A stretch of DNA of 64,000 bases from Falsihalocynthiibacter halioticoli (GCF_025802015.1 NZ_JAOYFC010000002.1:806001-870000); one strand, 5' to 3'; positions 17,011 through 26,671 are shown, counted from the first letter of the stretch. The notes: generated from the letters alone by a model not told the origin. Numbers and translations are program-made.

Positions 17011-18203
17011 AGCAAATTCTTTCCCGGCCCCTGCGAAGGCACGTCTAGATGTGCAGCGATTGTGGCGGCAACATCCGTAAATTGGCAAATCCCGATCTCA
17101 CCTGTTCCAGCGCCCTTTATGAGAACTGGAACGCGCTCACGCGTATGATCGGTTCCATGCCATGTGGGGTCATTGCCGTGATCAGCGGTGAAAATCACAA
17201 GATCATCTTCTTTGAGGTTCGCGTAGAATGCTGGGAGAGCAGAGTCAAACCATTCAAGCGCTCTGGCATACCCAGAGACATCGCGGCGGTGGCCATACAA
17301 GCTGTCAAATTCCACGAAGTTCGCAAAAATCAGGCTGCCGTCCTCTGCGCTTGCGGCATAATCTGCAAGGTGCTGCATCAACTTTTCATCCGCGCCTTTG
17401 CGGACCTCATCTATGCCACGCATAGAGAAAATGTCACCAATCTTGCCAACCGCATAGACCTTACGCCCTGCACCTTGAACCCAATCACACAGCGCGGGCG
17501 CTGGTGGCAGGATTGCGTAGTCCTTGCGGTTAGTTGTGCGCGTGAACCCGTCTTCCACAGAGCCGACAAAAGGCCGTGCAATTACACGTCCAACTTTCAT
17601 TTCGTGAAGAATTGGCGCGAGCGTTTCACAGAGATCGAGCAATTTTTGCAGCCCGAAGCTTTCTTCATGCGCGGCTATCTGAAACACGCTGTCTGCGGAG
17701 GTATAGCAAATCGGCCACCCTGTTTTGACATGTTCAGCACCGTGCTTCTCGATGATTGCCGTTCCTGATGCATGGCAGTTTCCGAGCGTTCCAGAAACTT
17801 GCGCCGATTTACACACCAGTTCCAGAAGTTCATCGTCAAAGGTGTTCTCCTCTGGAAAATAGTGCCAATCCCACGGCACTGGCAAACCAGACAATTCCCA
17901 ATGACCCGATGGCGTATCTTTGCCGATAGAAACTTCAGTTGCGGCCGCCCAGCGCCCCTCTCTTCCGCCTGTAAGGCCAGGGGCTTTCTCACCCGATGCT
18001 AAAGTAATCGCATCTCCAAGACCGAGCGCATCAAGGTTTGGCAATTTCAGCGGTCCGCTGCGCCCCTCCTCTGCACGACCCTCGGCACAAGCCTGCGCAA
18101 TGTGAAACAGCGTGTTTGCGCCTTCGTCGCCAAACTGAGCAGCATCAGGTGCGCCGCCGCATCCAACGGAATCCAGAACAACCAGAAATGCACGAGCCAT
18201 CAC
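17007..18203 (-). CDS. deoB: Phosphopentomutase
   Basis: Interconverts (deoxy)ribose 1-phosphate and 5-phosphate, linking nucleoside breakdown to central carbon metabolism. Length 398 aa. Alkaline-phosphatase-type metal motifs are visible: MARAFLVVLDSVGCGGAPDA at the N-terminus, the active-site threonine in GKDTPSGHWEL, and FTADHGNDPTWHGTDHTRER near the C-terminus. It overlaps deoA and add by 4 bp each, so it is translationally coupled in the operon. Confidence 0.96.
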   Translation of the reverse strand: MMARAFLVVLDSVGCGGAPDAAQFGDEGANTLFHIAQACAEGRAEEGRSGPLKLPNLDALGLGDAITLASGEKAPGLTGGREGRWAAATEVSIGKDTPSGHWELSGLPVPWDWHYFPEENTFDDELLELVCKSAQVSGTLGNCHASGTAIIEKHGAEHVKTGWPICYTSADSVFQIAAHEESFGLQKLLDLCETLAPILHEMKVGRVIARPFVGSVEDGFTRTTNRKDYAILPPAPALCDWVQGAGRKVYAVGKIGDIFSMRGIDEVRKGADEKLMQHLADYAASAEDGSLIFANFVEFDSLYGHRRDVSGYARALEWFDSALPAFYANLKEDDLVIFTADHGNDPTWHGTDHTRERVPVLIKGAGTGEIGICQFTDVAATIAAHLDVPSQGPGKNLL

Positions 18204-19504
18204 GTCACCCTTTCTATTACTAGCGGTCTTTGCTCAGGTGTAGCGTTGCCGATCTGGATTGCATCCGTGACCGACTTTACCGCAATCCGCGCATCAACCT
18301 CGTTGGCTGCATGAACACGCGCTAAAACGTCTCCCTGCTGAACCACAGCACCAAGGCGAATAACATGAGACAAACCAACAGAGGGATCAATCCGAGCGCC
18401 GCCAACCAGCCTTCCACCGCCAAGATGAACAACAGCCTGCCCCAAGGCCTGCCCGTCGATTGCAATTACGCGGCCATTCTCTCGCGCTGGAATATCAATG
18501 ACAAAACGCGCCGCCGGTAGCCGATCGCGCCAGCGTTCAATGAAATCTTTTGGGCCGCCCATTCGGACGATCATTTTGCCAAACCCTTCGGCCGCATGCC
18601 CGCCCTCGATCGATTGGCGGATCATCGTTTGACCCTTCGCCTCTGTGTCGGCCTGCCCACTCAAAGCGAGAAGCGTTCCGCCCAATTCAACAGTAAGATC
18701 TTGGAGCGGTGTTTGGTGTGGCTCCGTTAGGGCTTTTATGATCTCCATAATTTCAAGCGCGTTGCCGAGACTGCTTGCCAAAGGTTGATTCATATCAGTT
18801 ATGAGGCCCGCAGTTTTGCAGCCCGCACCATTACCCGTATTCACCAAGGATTGCGCAAGCGCTCGAGCGTCTTCGACCGTTTCCATAAACGCGCCAGAGC
18901 CACATTTGATATCAAGAACCAAGGCCTCAAGGCCACTTGCAAGTTTCTTTGAGAGGATCGAAGCAGTTATGAGATCAACGCTTTCAACAGTTGCCGTTAC
19001 ATCCCGCACCGCATAGAGGCGTTTGTCTGCGGGTGCGATATCAGCGCTCGCACTTACAATGGCAAAGCCGATATCCTCGACAATCTCGCGAAACTCTTGT
19101 TTTCCAACCTCAGTGGACACACCCGGGATCGCCTCAAGCTTATCCAATGTGCCGCCTGTATGGCCAAGGCCACGACCGGAAATCATCGGAATATAGACAC
19201 CACAAGAGGCCAATGCCGGAGCGAGCAGTAATGAGACACAATCACCAACGCCACCGGTTGAATGCTTATCCACCACCGGCCCGGGCACATCCCAATTCAG
19301 TATTTCGCCGCTGTCGCGCATAGCTTCGGTGAGCGCAACCCGCCCCTCTTCGCCAAGTCCATTGAGACAAACGGCCATCGCGAATGCACCTGCCTGCGCG
19401 TCAGAAATATCTCCGCTAGCAAGCCCATTGGCAAAGTCGCGCAGGTCTTCGCGTGAAGGCGTTTCCCCCTGCCGCAACTCCGCAATGACGGCGCGCGCAT
19501 CCAT
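18200..19504 (-). CDS. deoA: Thymidine phosphorylase
   Basis: Phosphorolyses thymidine and deoxyuridine to base and deoxyribose 1-phosphate. Length 434 aa. The family signature KHSTGGVGDCVSLLLAPALA is near residue 85, followed by SGRGLGHTGGTLDKLEAIPG and the domain containing KCGSGAFM. The deoxyribose 1-phosphate passes to DeoB encoded next, with a 4-bp overlap. Its start shares one base with the cdd stop (TGATG). Confidence 0.96.
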   Translation of the reverse strand: MDARAVIAELRQGETPSREDLRDFANGLASGDISDAQAGAFAMAVCLNGLGEEGRVALTEAMRDSGEILNWDVPGPVVDKHSTGGVGDCVSLLLAPALASCGVYIPMISGRGLGHTGGTLDKLEAIPGVSTEVGKQEFREIVEDIGFAIVSASADIAPADKRLYAVRDVTATVESVDLITASILSKKLASGLEALVLDIKCGSGAFMETVEDARALAQSLVNTGNGAGCKTAGLITDMNQPLASSLGNALEIMEIIKALTEPHQTPLQDLTVELGGTLLALSGQADTEAKGQTMIRQSIEGGHAAEGFGKMIVRMGGPKDFIERWRDRLPAARFVIDIPARENGRVIAIDGQALGQAVVHLGGGRLVGGARIDPSVGLSHVIRLGAVVQQGDVLARVHAANEVDARIAVKSVTDAIQIGNATPEQRPLVIERVT

Positions 19505-19896
19505 CAGGAGTTATCCATGTGCGCCTGCGTGAACACACCGGGCAACAGCTCTGCCAGCGTCATAGTTTGAGCGTTTCCTTCGAGCGTTGTCATCGTGACC
19601 TTGACGTCGCCTTTGCCAAACTCGGACAATTTTTGCCGGCACCCGCCACACGGGCTAACGGGCAAAGGCGAATCCGCGATCACAACGACCTCTTCGATTT
19701 CACTATCACCCGCAGCAATCATCGCTGCGATAGCGCCCGCTTCCGCGCAAGTTCCCTCAGGATAAGCCACGTTCTCGACATTGCAGCCCTGATACACATT
19801 GCCAGAGGTTGCGCGGATCGCAGCACCTACTTTGAAATTTGAATAGGGCGCATATGCGCGCTCTCGGATTTCGGTTGCGGCATCTAGCAAAGACAT
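19504..19896 (-). CDS. cdd: Cytidine deaminase
   Basis: Converts cytidine or deoxycytidine to the uridine form. Homotetrameric short class, 130 aa from ATG 19896, preceded by a GGGGG ribosome site; an ATG four codons upstream has a weaker site. Zinc ligands are visible as TCAEAGAI (first Cys with catalytic Glu) and SPCGGCRQKL (two Cys). YAPYSNFKVGAAI is the usual substrate contact region. It is the first gene of cdd-deoA-deoB-add-upp. Confidence 0.95.
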   Translation of the reverse strand: MSLLDAATEIRERAYAPYSNFKVGAAIRATSGNVYQGCNVENVAYPEGTCAEAGAIAAMIAAGDSEIEEVVVIADSPLPVSPCGGCRQKLSEFGKGDVKVTMTTLEGNAQTMTLAELLPGVFTQAHMDNS

Positions 19897-20034
19897 ATGA
19901 GCCCCCATTTTTTACCTATCGGTCAACTTTGCCTTGCCCTGCTGAATGATGCAAGTGTTACCGATCGGCAATAAAGTGTTTCTTGATAGCCCGTATTGAC
20001 GCAACGCAAGGCAATGCGTTAGGCATGTCGCGAA

Positions 20035-20054
20035 ATAGTTTAACGCTAAACTAT
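20035..20054 (+). promoter_or_regulatory. LacI-type operator candidate in front of maeB
   Basis: An inverted repeat with perfect 8-bp arms, ATAGTTTA-ACGC-TAAACTAT, has a central CG as in LacI-family operators. It lies just upstream of the maeB ribosome site (GGAGG at 20059). A TTGACG (19996-20001) could be a -35 box, which would place the repeat just downstream of the transcription start. A LacI-type central carbon regulator (CceR-like) is a plausible binder. This is inference. Confidence 0.55.
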
Positions 20055-20069
20055 ACATGGAGGCCCACC

Positions 20070-22370
20070 ATGAATGACACAGTAAACGACTCGAACCGCC
20101 AAGCTGCGCTATACTACCACGAGTACCCCAAACCGGGGAAACTCGAAGTGCGCGCAACCAAGCCCCTCGCTAACGGACGTGACCTTTCGCGCGCCTATAG
20201 TCCCGGGGTTGCCGAAGCCTGCTTAGAGATCAAATCCGATGCCTCGACAGCCAGTCGATACACTTCACGCGGCAATCTTGTGGCGGTGGTCAGCAACGGT
20301 TCTGCTGTTCTTGGACTTGGCAACATCGGCGCGTTGGCTTCCAAACCTGTGATGGAAGGCAAAGCGGTTCTTTTCAAGAAATTCGCCAATATCGACTGCT
20401 TTGACATCGAAGTTGATGAAACAGACCCGGAAAAGCTTGCAGATATCGTTTGCGCACTTGGCCCGACGTTTGGAGCGATCAATCTTGAGGACATCAAAGC
20501 GCCAGACTGCTTTATCGTGGAGAAAATCTGTCGCGAACGGATGAATATCCCTGTGTTCCACGATGATCAGCACGGAACGGCGATTGTTGTGGGGGCCGCC
20601 GCAACAAACGCGCTTCGTGTGGCTGGCAAAAAATTCGAAGACATCAAAGTTGTCTCGACCGGTGGCGGAGCGGCGGGGATCGCGTGTTTGAACATGCTTC
20701 TCAAGCTTGGCATCAAACGCGAAAACGTTTGGCTCTGTGATATCGACGGCCTCGTCTACAAGGGCCGCGAGAGCGAAATGACTCCGCAGAAAGCGGAATT
20801 CGCCCAAGACAGCGATTTGCGAACTCTTGATGATGTCATCGATGGCGCAGACTTGTTCCTTGGCTTGTCAGGGCCAGGCGTTCTGAAGCCCGAAATGGTT
20901 TCCAAGATGGCGGAAAAGCCAATCATCTTCGCCCTTGCGAACCCGACACCAGAAATCCTGCCGGAATTGGTCCGAGAAGTGGCTCCCGATGCGATTATCG
21001 CCACCGGTCGCAGCGACTACCCTAATCAGGTGAACAATGTTCTCTGTTTCCCGTTTATCTTCCGAGGCGCGCTAGATGCTGGCGCAACAGAGATCAACGA
21101 CGAGATGCAGCTTGCCTGTATCGAAGGGATCGCCGCCCTAGCCCGTGCAACCACGAGCGCAGAAGCCGCTGCCGCCTATAAAGGCGAGCAAATGACATTT
21201 GGCGCAGACTATCTCATCCCTAAACCGTTCGATCCGCGCCTTATGGGTGTTGTTGCCAGCGCAGTTGTAAAAGCTGCAATGAAAAGTGGCGTTGCCAAGC
21301 GCCCAATCGAAGACCTCAAGGCGTATAAGGCAAATCTTGATGGTTCGGTCTTTAAATCGGCGCTCATCATGCGCCCGGTTTTCGAAGCTGCGGCAACCGC
21401 CGAGCGCAAGATTGTATTTGCCGAGGGAGAAGACGAACGCGTTTTGCGCACCGCTAGCGCAATGCTTGAAGAAACAACGGACAAACCGATCCTGATCGGA
21501 CGCCCCGAAGTTATCGAAATGCGGTGCGAACGCGCCGGTCTCTCTATTCGACCAGGCCGCGATTTCGATCTCGTAAACCCAGAAAACGACCCGCGCTATC
21601 GGGACTATTGGGGTACGTATCACCAGTTGATGGCCCGAAAAGGTGTTTCACCAGATCTTGCCAAAGCAATCATGCGCACGAACACCACAGCGATTGCGGC
21701 TGTGGCCGTTGCACGCGGGGATGCAGACAGCCTGATTTGCGGCACTTTTGGCCAGTACCTATGGCATCTGAACTATGTCCAAAACATCCTTGGGACAGGG
21801 CCACGCGAAGATGGCCGCGCAGGGCTGCACCCTGTTGGTGCACTCTCGATGATGATCCTTGAGGACGGACCGCTATTTATTGCCGACACCCACGTTCACC
21901 CCGAACCCACTCCAGCACAAATAGCCGAGAGTGTTGTTGGAGCGGCCCGCCACGTGCGCCGCTTTGGTGTTGAGCCACGAATTGCGATTTGTAGCTACTC
22001 GCAGTTCGGCAACCTTGATTGCGATACAGGGCGCCGTTCCCGCGCTGCACTTGAGATACTCGACAGCGAGCCACGTGATTTCATCTACGAAGGCGAAATG
22101 CACATCGATTCCGCTCTCGATCCTGAACTTCGCTCGCGTATCTTCCCGGATTGCCGCCTTGAAGGCGCCGCGAATATCCTTGTGTTTGCCAATACCGACG
22201 CGGCCTCTGGCGTTCGCAACGTATTGAAAATGAAAGCAAATGGCCTAGAAGTTGGGCCTATCTTGATGGGTATGGGCAACCGCGCGCATATCGTCACGCC
22301 TTCCATTACGGCACGTGGCCTTTTGAACATGAGCGCGATCGCCGGGACGCCTGTTGAATACTACGGCTAG
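20070..22370 (+). CDS. maeB: NADP-type malic enzyme with C-terminal phosphotransacetylase-like domain
   Basis: Oxidatively decarboxylates malate to pyruvate. ATG 20070 with GGAGG ribosome site gives 766 aa. The malic domain (about 1-430) has LSRAYSPGVAEACLEI, the catalytic region VFHDDQHGTAIVVGAAATNA and the nucleotide site VVSTGGGAAGIACLNMLLKL. Residues from about 430 on resemble phosphotransacetylase (IVFAEGEDERVLRTASAMLE); in this enzyme class that part is known to be regulatory or structural, without transacetylase activity. It is divergent from cdd and probably controlled by the palindrome just upstream. Confidence 0.95.
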   Translation: MNDTVNDSNRQAALYYHEYPKPGKLEVRATKPLANGRDLSRAYSPGVAEACLEIKSDASTASRYTSRGNLVAVVSNGSAVLGLGNIGALASKPVMEGKAVLFKKFANIDCFDIEVDETDPEKLADIVCALGPTFGAINLEDIKAPDCFIVEKICRERMNIPVFHDDQHGTAIVVGAAATNALRVAGKKFEDIKVVSTGGGAAGIACLNMLLKLGIKRENVWLCDIDGLVYKGRESEMTPQKAEFAQDSDLRTLDDVIDGADLFLGLSGPGVLKPEMVSKMAEKPIIFALANPTPEILPELVREVAPDAIIATGRSDYPNQVNNVLCFPFIFRGALDAGATEINDEMQLACIEGIAALARATTSAEAAAAYKGEQMTFGADYLIPKPFDPRLMGVVASAVVKAAMKSGVAKRPIEDLKAYKANLDGSVFKSALIMRPVFEAAATAERKIVFAEGEDERVLRTASAMLEETTDKPILIGRPEVIEMRCERAGLSIRPGRDFDLVNPENDPRYRDYWGTYHQLMARKGVSPDLAKAIMRTNTTAIAAVAVARGDADSLICGTFGQYLWHLNYVQNILGTGPREDGRAGLHPVGALSMMILEDGPLFIADTHVHPEPTPAQIAESVVGAARHVRRFGVEPRIAICSYSQFGNLDCDTGRRSRAALEILDSEPRDFIYEGEMHIDSALDPELRSRIFPDCRLEGAANILVFANTDAASGVRNVLKMKANGLEVGPILMGMGNRAHIVTPSITARGLLNMSAIAGTPVEYYG

Positions 22371-22466
22371 AAGGGCGGCAATCGGGCGCAGGCGTGCCTC
22401 TTGCCGCAATTCTCTTGCCCCGCTATGACTTACCTCACGAGAGCGCGATTCTGAGGAGGACGAACC

Positions 22467-24362
22467 ATGGGTTATTCCCAGGTTTATGACGCGTGGAAAC
22501 AAGACCCCGAAAAATTCTGGATGGACGCCGCACAGGGTATTGATTGGGTCACCCCCCCATCAAAGGCGCTGTTTGACGAACGCGCGCCTCTTTACGAATG
22601 GTTTAAAGACGGACAAGTCAACGCGTGTTACAATGCCGTTGATCGGCACGTTGAAAATGGCCGCGGCGAGCAGACCGCACTGATCTATGACAGCCCGATA
22701 ACCCACACAAAACGCGAAATTAGCTATGTCGAGCTTCGCAATCGCGTTGCCAATCTTGCTGGTGCGCTACGAGCCAAAGGCGTTGAGAAAGGTGACCGCG
22801 TTGTCATCTATATGCCGATGATCCCTGAAGCAATTGAGGCCATGCTCGCCTGTGCGCGGCTTGGAGCCGTTCACTCGGTTGTTTTCGGCGGCTTTGCCTC
22901 AAATGAACTCGCAGTGCGGATTGACGACGCAAAGCCAAAAGCGATTATCGCAGCTTCGTGTGGATTGGAACCCGGACGTGTTGTGCATTACAAACCGCTG
23001 CTTGATGGCGCGATTGACCTTGCTACACACAAGCCCGACTTCTGCGTTATTTTTCAGCGGGAACAAGAGGTTGCCGAACTTGTCGAAGGGCGCGATTTTA
23101 ACTGGCACGGATTTCAATACGGTGTTGAGCCTGCTGAATGCGTGCCTGTTTCGGGCGATCACCCCGCGTATATCCTATATACATCAGGCACCACAGGCGC
23201 ACCAAAAGGCGTAATCCGCTCTACTGGCGGGCATCTCGTTGCGCTGAATTGGAGCATGAAGAACGTCTATAACGTCGACCCGGGCGCGGTCTTTTGGGCG
23301 GCGTCTGATGTTGGCTGGGTCGTTGGGCACAGCTATATTTGCTATGGGCCATTAATCCACGGCAATACTTCTATTGTGTTTGAAGGAAAGCCCATCGGCA
23401 CACCCGATGCCGGCACATTCTGGCGCGTAATTTCGGAACATAATGTAAAGAGCTTCTTTACGGCGCCCACAGCGTTTCGCGCCGTCAAACGCGAGGATCC
23501 TAACGGAGATTTTGTCAAGAAATACGATATGTCGTCGCTCAAGGCGGTGTATCTCGCGGGAGAGCGCGCAGACCCAGACACGATTGTTTGGGCGCAGGAA
23601 AAGCTTAACGTTCCGGTGATCGACCACTGGTGGCAGACTGAAACTGGCTGGGCCATTGCTGCAAACCCGCTGGGCATTGAGGAACTGCCCGTCAAGCTCG
23701 GTTCGCCCTCCGTTGCCCTACCCGGTTATCAAGTCGAAGCACTAGATGAAGGCGGACATCCACTTCCCGCCGGAGAGCTCGGCGCGATTGCGATCAAACT
23801 ACCATTGCCGCCGGGCACACTTCCCAACCTCTGGAATGCCGAGGAGCGATTTGTAAAAAGCTATCTCTCGCACTTCCCCGGTTACTACGAAACGGGCGAT
23901 GCGGGTTACATAGATGAGGACGGATATGTCTACATCATGGCGCGCACCGATGACGTGATCAATGTGGCAGGCCATCGGCTTTCAACAGGCGCTATGGAAG
24001 AGGTTTTGGCAAGTCACCCAGATGTTGCAGAATGCGCGGTGATTGGGCCGAAAGACTCTCTCAAGGGGCAAGTTCCGCTCGGGTTTGTCTGTCTCAACGC
24101 AGGGCTTGAGCGGCCACATGACGAAATCAAAGCCGAAATCGTCAAACTGGTGCGCGAAAAAATTGGCCCCGTTGCGGCATTCAAACTGGTTCTTGTAGTA
24201 GATCGGCTCCCCAAAACGCGGTCAGGCAAAATCCTGCGCGGAACAATGGTCAAGATCGCGGACGGCGAGGATTTCAAAGCGCCTGCGACGATTGATGACC
24301 CTGCTATCCTTGATGAAATCCGAGAAGCCCTTGGCGAAATCGGATTTCCTTCAGCAGCCTAA
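22467..24362 (+). CDS. prpE: Propionyl-CoA synthetase (acyl-CoA synthetase)
   Basis: Activates propionate (or acetate) with ATP and CoA through an acyl-adenylate. Length 631 aa, starting MGYSQVYDAWKQDPEKFW after AGGAGG. The adenylation motifs are YTSGTTGAPKGVIRSTGGH, DHWWQTETGW and YETGDAGYIDEDGYVYIMAR, and the C-terminal lysine that can be acetylated lies in KTRSGKILRG. The N-terminal region and GLEPGRVVHYKPLLDGAIDL match PrpE better than Acs. meaB elsewhere in the window serves the same propionate-methylmalonyl route. Confidence 0.92.
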   Translation: MGYSQVYDAWKQDPEKFWMDAAQGIDWVTPPSKALFDERAPLYEWFKDGQVNACYNAVDRHVENGRGEQTALIYDSPITHTKREISYVELRNRVANLAGALRAKGVEKGDRVVIYMPMIPEAIEAMLACARLGAVHSVVFGGFASNELAVRIDDAKPKAIIAASCGLEPGRVVHYKPLLDGAIDLATHKPDFCVIFQREQEVAELVEGRDFNWHGFQYGVEPAECVPVSGDHPAYILYTSGTTGAPKGVIRSTGGHLVALNWSMKNVYNVDPGAVFWAASDVGWVVGHSYICYGPLIHGNTSIVFEGKPIGTPDAGTFWRVISEHNVKSFFTAPTAFRAVKREDPNGDFVKKYDMSSLKAVYLAGERADPDTIVWAQEKLNVPVIDHWWQTETGWAIAANPLGIEELPVKLGSPSVALPGYQVEALDEGGHPLPAGELGAIAIKLPLPPGTLPNLWNAEERFVKSYLSHFPGYYETGDAGYIDEDGYVYIMARTDDVINVAGHRLSTGAMEEVLASHPDVAECAVIGPKDSLKGQVPLGFVCLNAGLERPHDEIKAEIVKLVREKIGPVAAFKLVLVVDRLPKTRSGKILRGTMVKIADGEDFKAPATIDDPAILDEIREALGEIGFPSAA

Positions 24363-24371
24363 GCGTAATCA

Positions 24372-24395
24372 GGAAGGCGGCAATTGCTGCCTTCC
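24372..24395 (+). terminator. Hairpin between convergent prpE and nadK
   Basis: A 24-bp near-perfect palindrome with one G-T pair lies in the 41-bp gap between two convergent stops. Neither strand has a long T-run, so it could be a weak bidirectional terminator or only an mRNA 3' stabiliser. Confidence 0.5.
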
Positions 24396-24403
24396 CACGT
24401 GCC

Positions 24404-25165
24404 CTAAACGAATTGTTCTCGGATTAGGCGCTCTTCCAGACCGTGGCCTGGATCAAACAAAATCCGGTGCGCGATGCTAGGCTCGCTTCGAATTTCAACA
24501 GACAGAACATTCTTTTCCGAACGGCTATCTGCGGCAACCATTACAGGGCGTTTTTCTGGCTCTAGCACATCAAAGCGAACCTTAGCCATTTTCGGCAGCA
24601 ACGCCCCGCGCCAGCGCCGTGGTCGGAACGCAGACATCGCCGTAAGCGCAAGTACATCCGCACCAATCGGCAAGATCGGCCCATGCGCAGAATAGTTATA
24701 AGCTGTTGAGCCTGCTGGCGTAGACAGAAGCGCGCCGTCACAGAAAAGCTCTGGCATCCGGACTTTATCATCCACCGTGATCTGTAGCTTCGCGGCTTGC
24801 GGCCCCGCACGCAGCAGAGAGACCTCGTTAATGGCAAGCTCATCATGGGTGCTGCCGTCCGCGCTAACGGCGTGCATGGCGAGCGGGTTGAGGATTTCTT
24901 CTTCTGCCGCGTCGAGCCGCTCTTCAAGTTCCTCTTCCGAAAATTCGTTCATCAGGAAACCGATAGTGCCGCAATTCATGCCGTAGACGGGGGTATCAAG
25001 ATGCTGCGTTCCGTGGAGCGTTTGCAGCATAAAGCCATCCCCACCAAGCGCGACAATCACCTCAGCCAAATCGGCTTCGGCATTTCCGTGCAAATCCTCA
25101 AGCCGTTTCAGCGCAAATTGCGCGATCTCGCTATTGCTTGCCCTGAAGTGAAACCGCGCGGTCAT
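24404..25165 (-). CDS. nadK: NAD kinase
   Basis: Phosphorylates NAD to NADP. ATG 25165 gives 253 aa; the upstream extension uses a non-ATG start and lacks family features. The GGDGFMLQTLH motif (NAD and phosphate binding) and STPAGSTAYNYSAHGPILP are diagnostic. EVSLLRAGPQAAKLQITVDD forms the later beta-sandwich. It is divergent from glyA with a 192-bp intergenic region containing an inverted repeat. Confidence 0.96.
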   Translation of the reverse strand: MTARFHFRASNSEIAQFALKRLEDLHGNAEADLAEVIVALGGDGFMLQTLHGTQHLDTPVYGMNCGTIGFLMNEFSEEELEERLDAAEEEILNPLAMHAVSADGSTHDELAINEVSLLRAGPQAAKLQITVDDKVRMPELFCDGALLSTPAGSTAYNYSAHGPILPIGADVLALTAMSAFRPRRWRGALLPKMAKVRFDVLEPEKRPVMVAADSRSEKNVLSVEIRSEPSIAHRILFDPGHGLEERLIREQFV

Positions 25166-25204
25166 AGCCTGCCTTATCCTTGCCTTTCCAACAGTTTGCC
25201 CGAG

Positions 25205-25231
25205 CCAATCGGAAACACAAGGCCCGATTGG
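25205..25231 (+). promoter_or_regulatory. Inverted repeat between nadK and glyA
   Basis: CCAATCGG and CCGATTGG form perfect 8-bp arms with an 11-bp spacer, 40 bp upstream of nadK and 126 bp upstream of glyA. It may be an operator for either divergent gene. No regulator is identified. Confidence 0.45.
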
Positions 25232-25357
25232 AAATAAACCATAACGGAATTTCATGATCCATGCGCAAAAAGTCATGGAATGCAATCAAATCGGGCTTTT
25301 GCGAACGGCACGCTTTGGGTAAAAGGCCACATCATTTTTCGCGACAGGGAGACCCCG

Positions 25358-26653
25358 ATGACCGCCACCACAAGCGATAACGGCTTTTTCACAGAAAGCC
25401 TTGAAAGCCGTGATCCGGAAATTTTTGCCGTTACACGGCAAGAGCTCGGACGCCAACGAGACGAGATCGAGCTGATCGCCAGCGAGAACATCGTTTCCGC
25501 CGCCGTTATGGAAGCGCAGGGTACTGTGCTGACCAACAAATACGCCGAGGGATATCCGGGCAAGCGCTACTATGGTGGTTGTCAGTATGTGGATATTGCC
25601 GAAGATCTCGCGATTTCCCGTGCGAAAGAGCTTTTCGGCTGTGAGTTCGCAAACGTTCAGCCCAACTCTGGCTCACAAGCGAACCAAGGTGCCTTTAACG
25701 CGCTCATCAAGCCGGGCGACACAATTCTTGGCATGAACCTCGCATCCGGTGGCCACCTCACCCACGGTGCCGCGCCAAACCAATCGGGCAAATGGTTCAA
25801 CGCCGTTCAATACGGGGTGCGCAAACAAGACAGCCAGATCGACTATGACGCGATCCAAGAGCTTGCAAACGAGCATAAGCCCAAGCTGATCATTGCCGGT
25901 GGTTCTGCAATCCCTCGTCAGATCGACTTTGCAAAGTTCCGTGAAATCGCCGATTCCGTGGGCGCATACCTCATGGTCGATATGGCGCATTTCGCTGGTC
26001 TTGTTGCTGCTGGTGAACACCCATCGCCCTTCCCGCATGCCGATGTTGTGACAACAACAACCCACAAAACTCTTCGCGGTCCGCGCGGCGGCATGATCCT
26101 GACCAACAACGAAGATATCGCCAAAAAAGTCAACTCTGCGATCTTCCCTGGCATTCAGGGTGGCCCGCTCATGCATGTGATCGCCGGCAAGGCCGTTGCC
26201 TTCGGCGAAGCCCTGCGTCCAGAGTTCAAAACCTATCAAAAGCAGGTCCGCGCCAATGCTGTTACGTTGGCTGATCAGCTGATGAAAGGTGGCCTTGATA
26301 TCGTAACTGGCGGTACGGACACACACGTGATGCTCGTTGATTTGCGCCCCAAAGGCGTGAAGGGCAACGCGACTGAAAAAGCGCTCGGACGTGCGAACAT
26401 CACGACCAACAAAAACGGTATTCCGTTTGACCCCGAAAAGCCGTTTGTGACATCCGGTATCCGCCTTGGTACCCCTGCGGGCACCACACGTGGATTTGGC
26501 GAAGAAGAGTTCCGCCAAATTGCCGATATGATTGTTGAGGTCGTTGACGGTCTTGCAACCAATGGCCCTGAAGGCAACGCGGAAGTTGAGGAAGCAGTTA
26601 AGGCAAAGGTCGCTGACCTCTGTGCCAAGTTCCCGATCTACCCGAATCTTTAA
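25358..26653 (+). CDS. glyA: Serine hydroxymethyltransferase
   Basis: PLP enzyme that converts serine and tetrahydrofolate to glycine and methylene-tetrahydrofolate. ATG 25358 follows AGGGAG; 431 aa. Motifs are RDEIELIASENIVS, NKYAEGYPGKRYYGG, the PLP lysine in TTTTHKTLRGPRGG, and SGIRLGTPAGTTRGFGEEEF. A strong terminator follows. I searched the leader by eye for a known riboswitch fold and found none. Confidence 0.97.
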   Translation: MTATTSDNGFFTESLESRDPEIFAVTRQELGRQRDEIELIASENIVSAAVMEAQGTVLTNKYAEGYPGKRYYGGCQYVDIAEDLAISRAKELFGCEFANVQPNSGSQANQGAFNALIKPGDTILGMNLASGGHLTHGAAPNQSGKWFNAVQYGVRKQDSQIDYDAIQELANEHKPKLIIAGGSAIPRQIDFAKFREIADSVGAYLMVDMAHFAGLVAAGEHPSPFPHADVVTTTTHKTLRGPRGGMILTNNEDIAKKVNSAIFPGIQGGPLMHVIAGKAVAFGEALRPEFKTYQKQVRANAVTLADQLMKGGLDIVTGGTDTHVMLVDLRPKGVKGNATEKALGRANITTNKNGIPFDPEKPFVTSGIRLGTPAGTTRGFGEEEFRQIADMIVEVVDGLATNGPEGNAEVEEAVKAKVADLCAKFPIYPNL

Positions 26654-26671
26654 GTCTTAGGACAAAGCTTC

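Noticed and set aside
25166..25357. Possible riboswitch upstream of glyA
   Set aside because: No fold or conserved core matching a known class could be made out; only the inverted repeat is reported.
25673..26518. 281-codon frame antisense to glyA
   Set aside because: Lies wholly inside a confident gene with conserved motifs; no ribosome site or family features.
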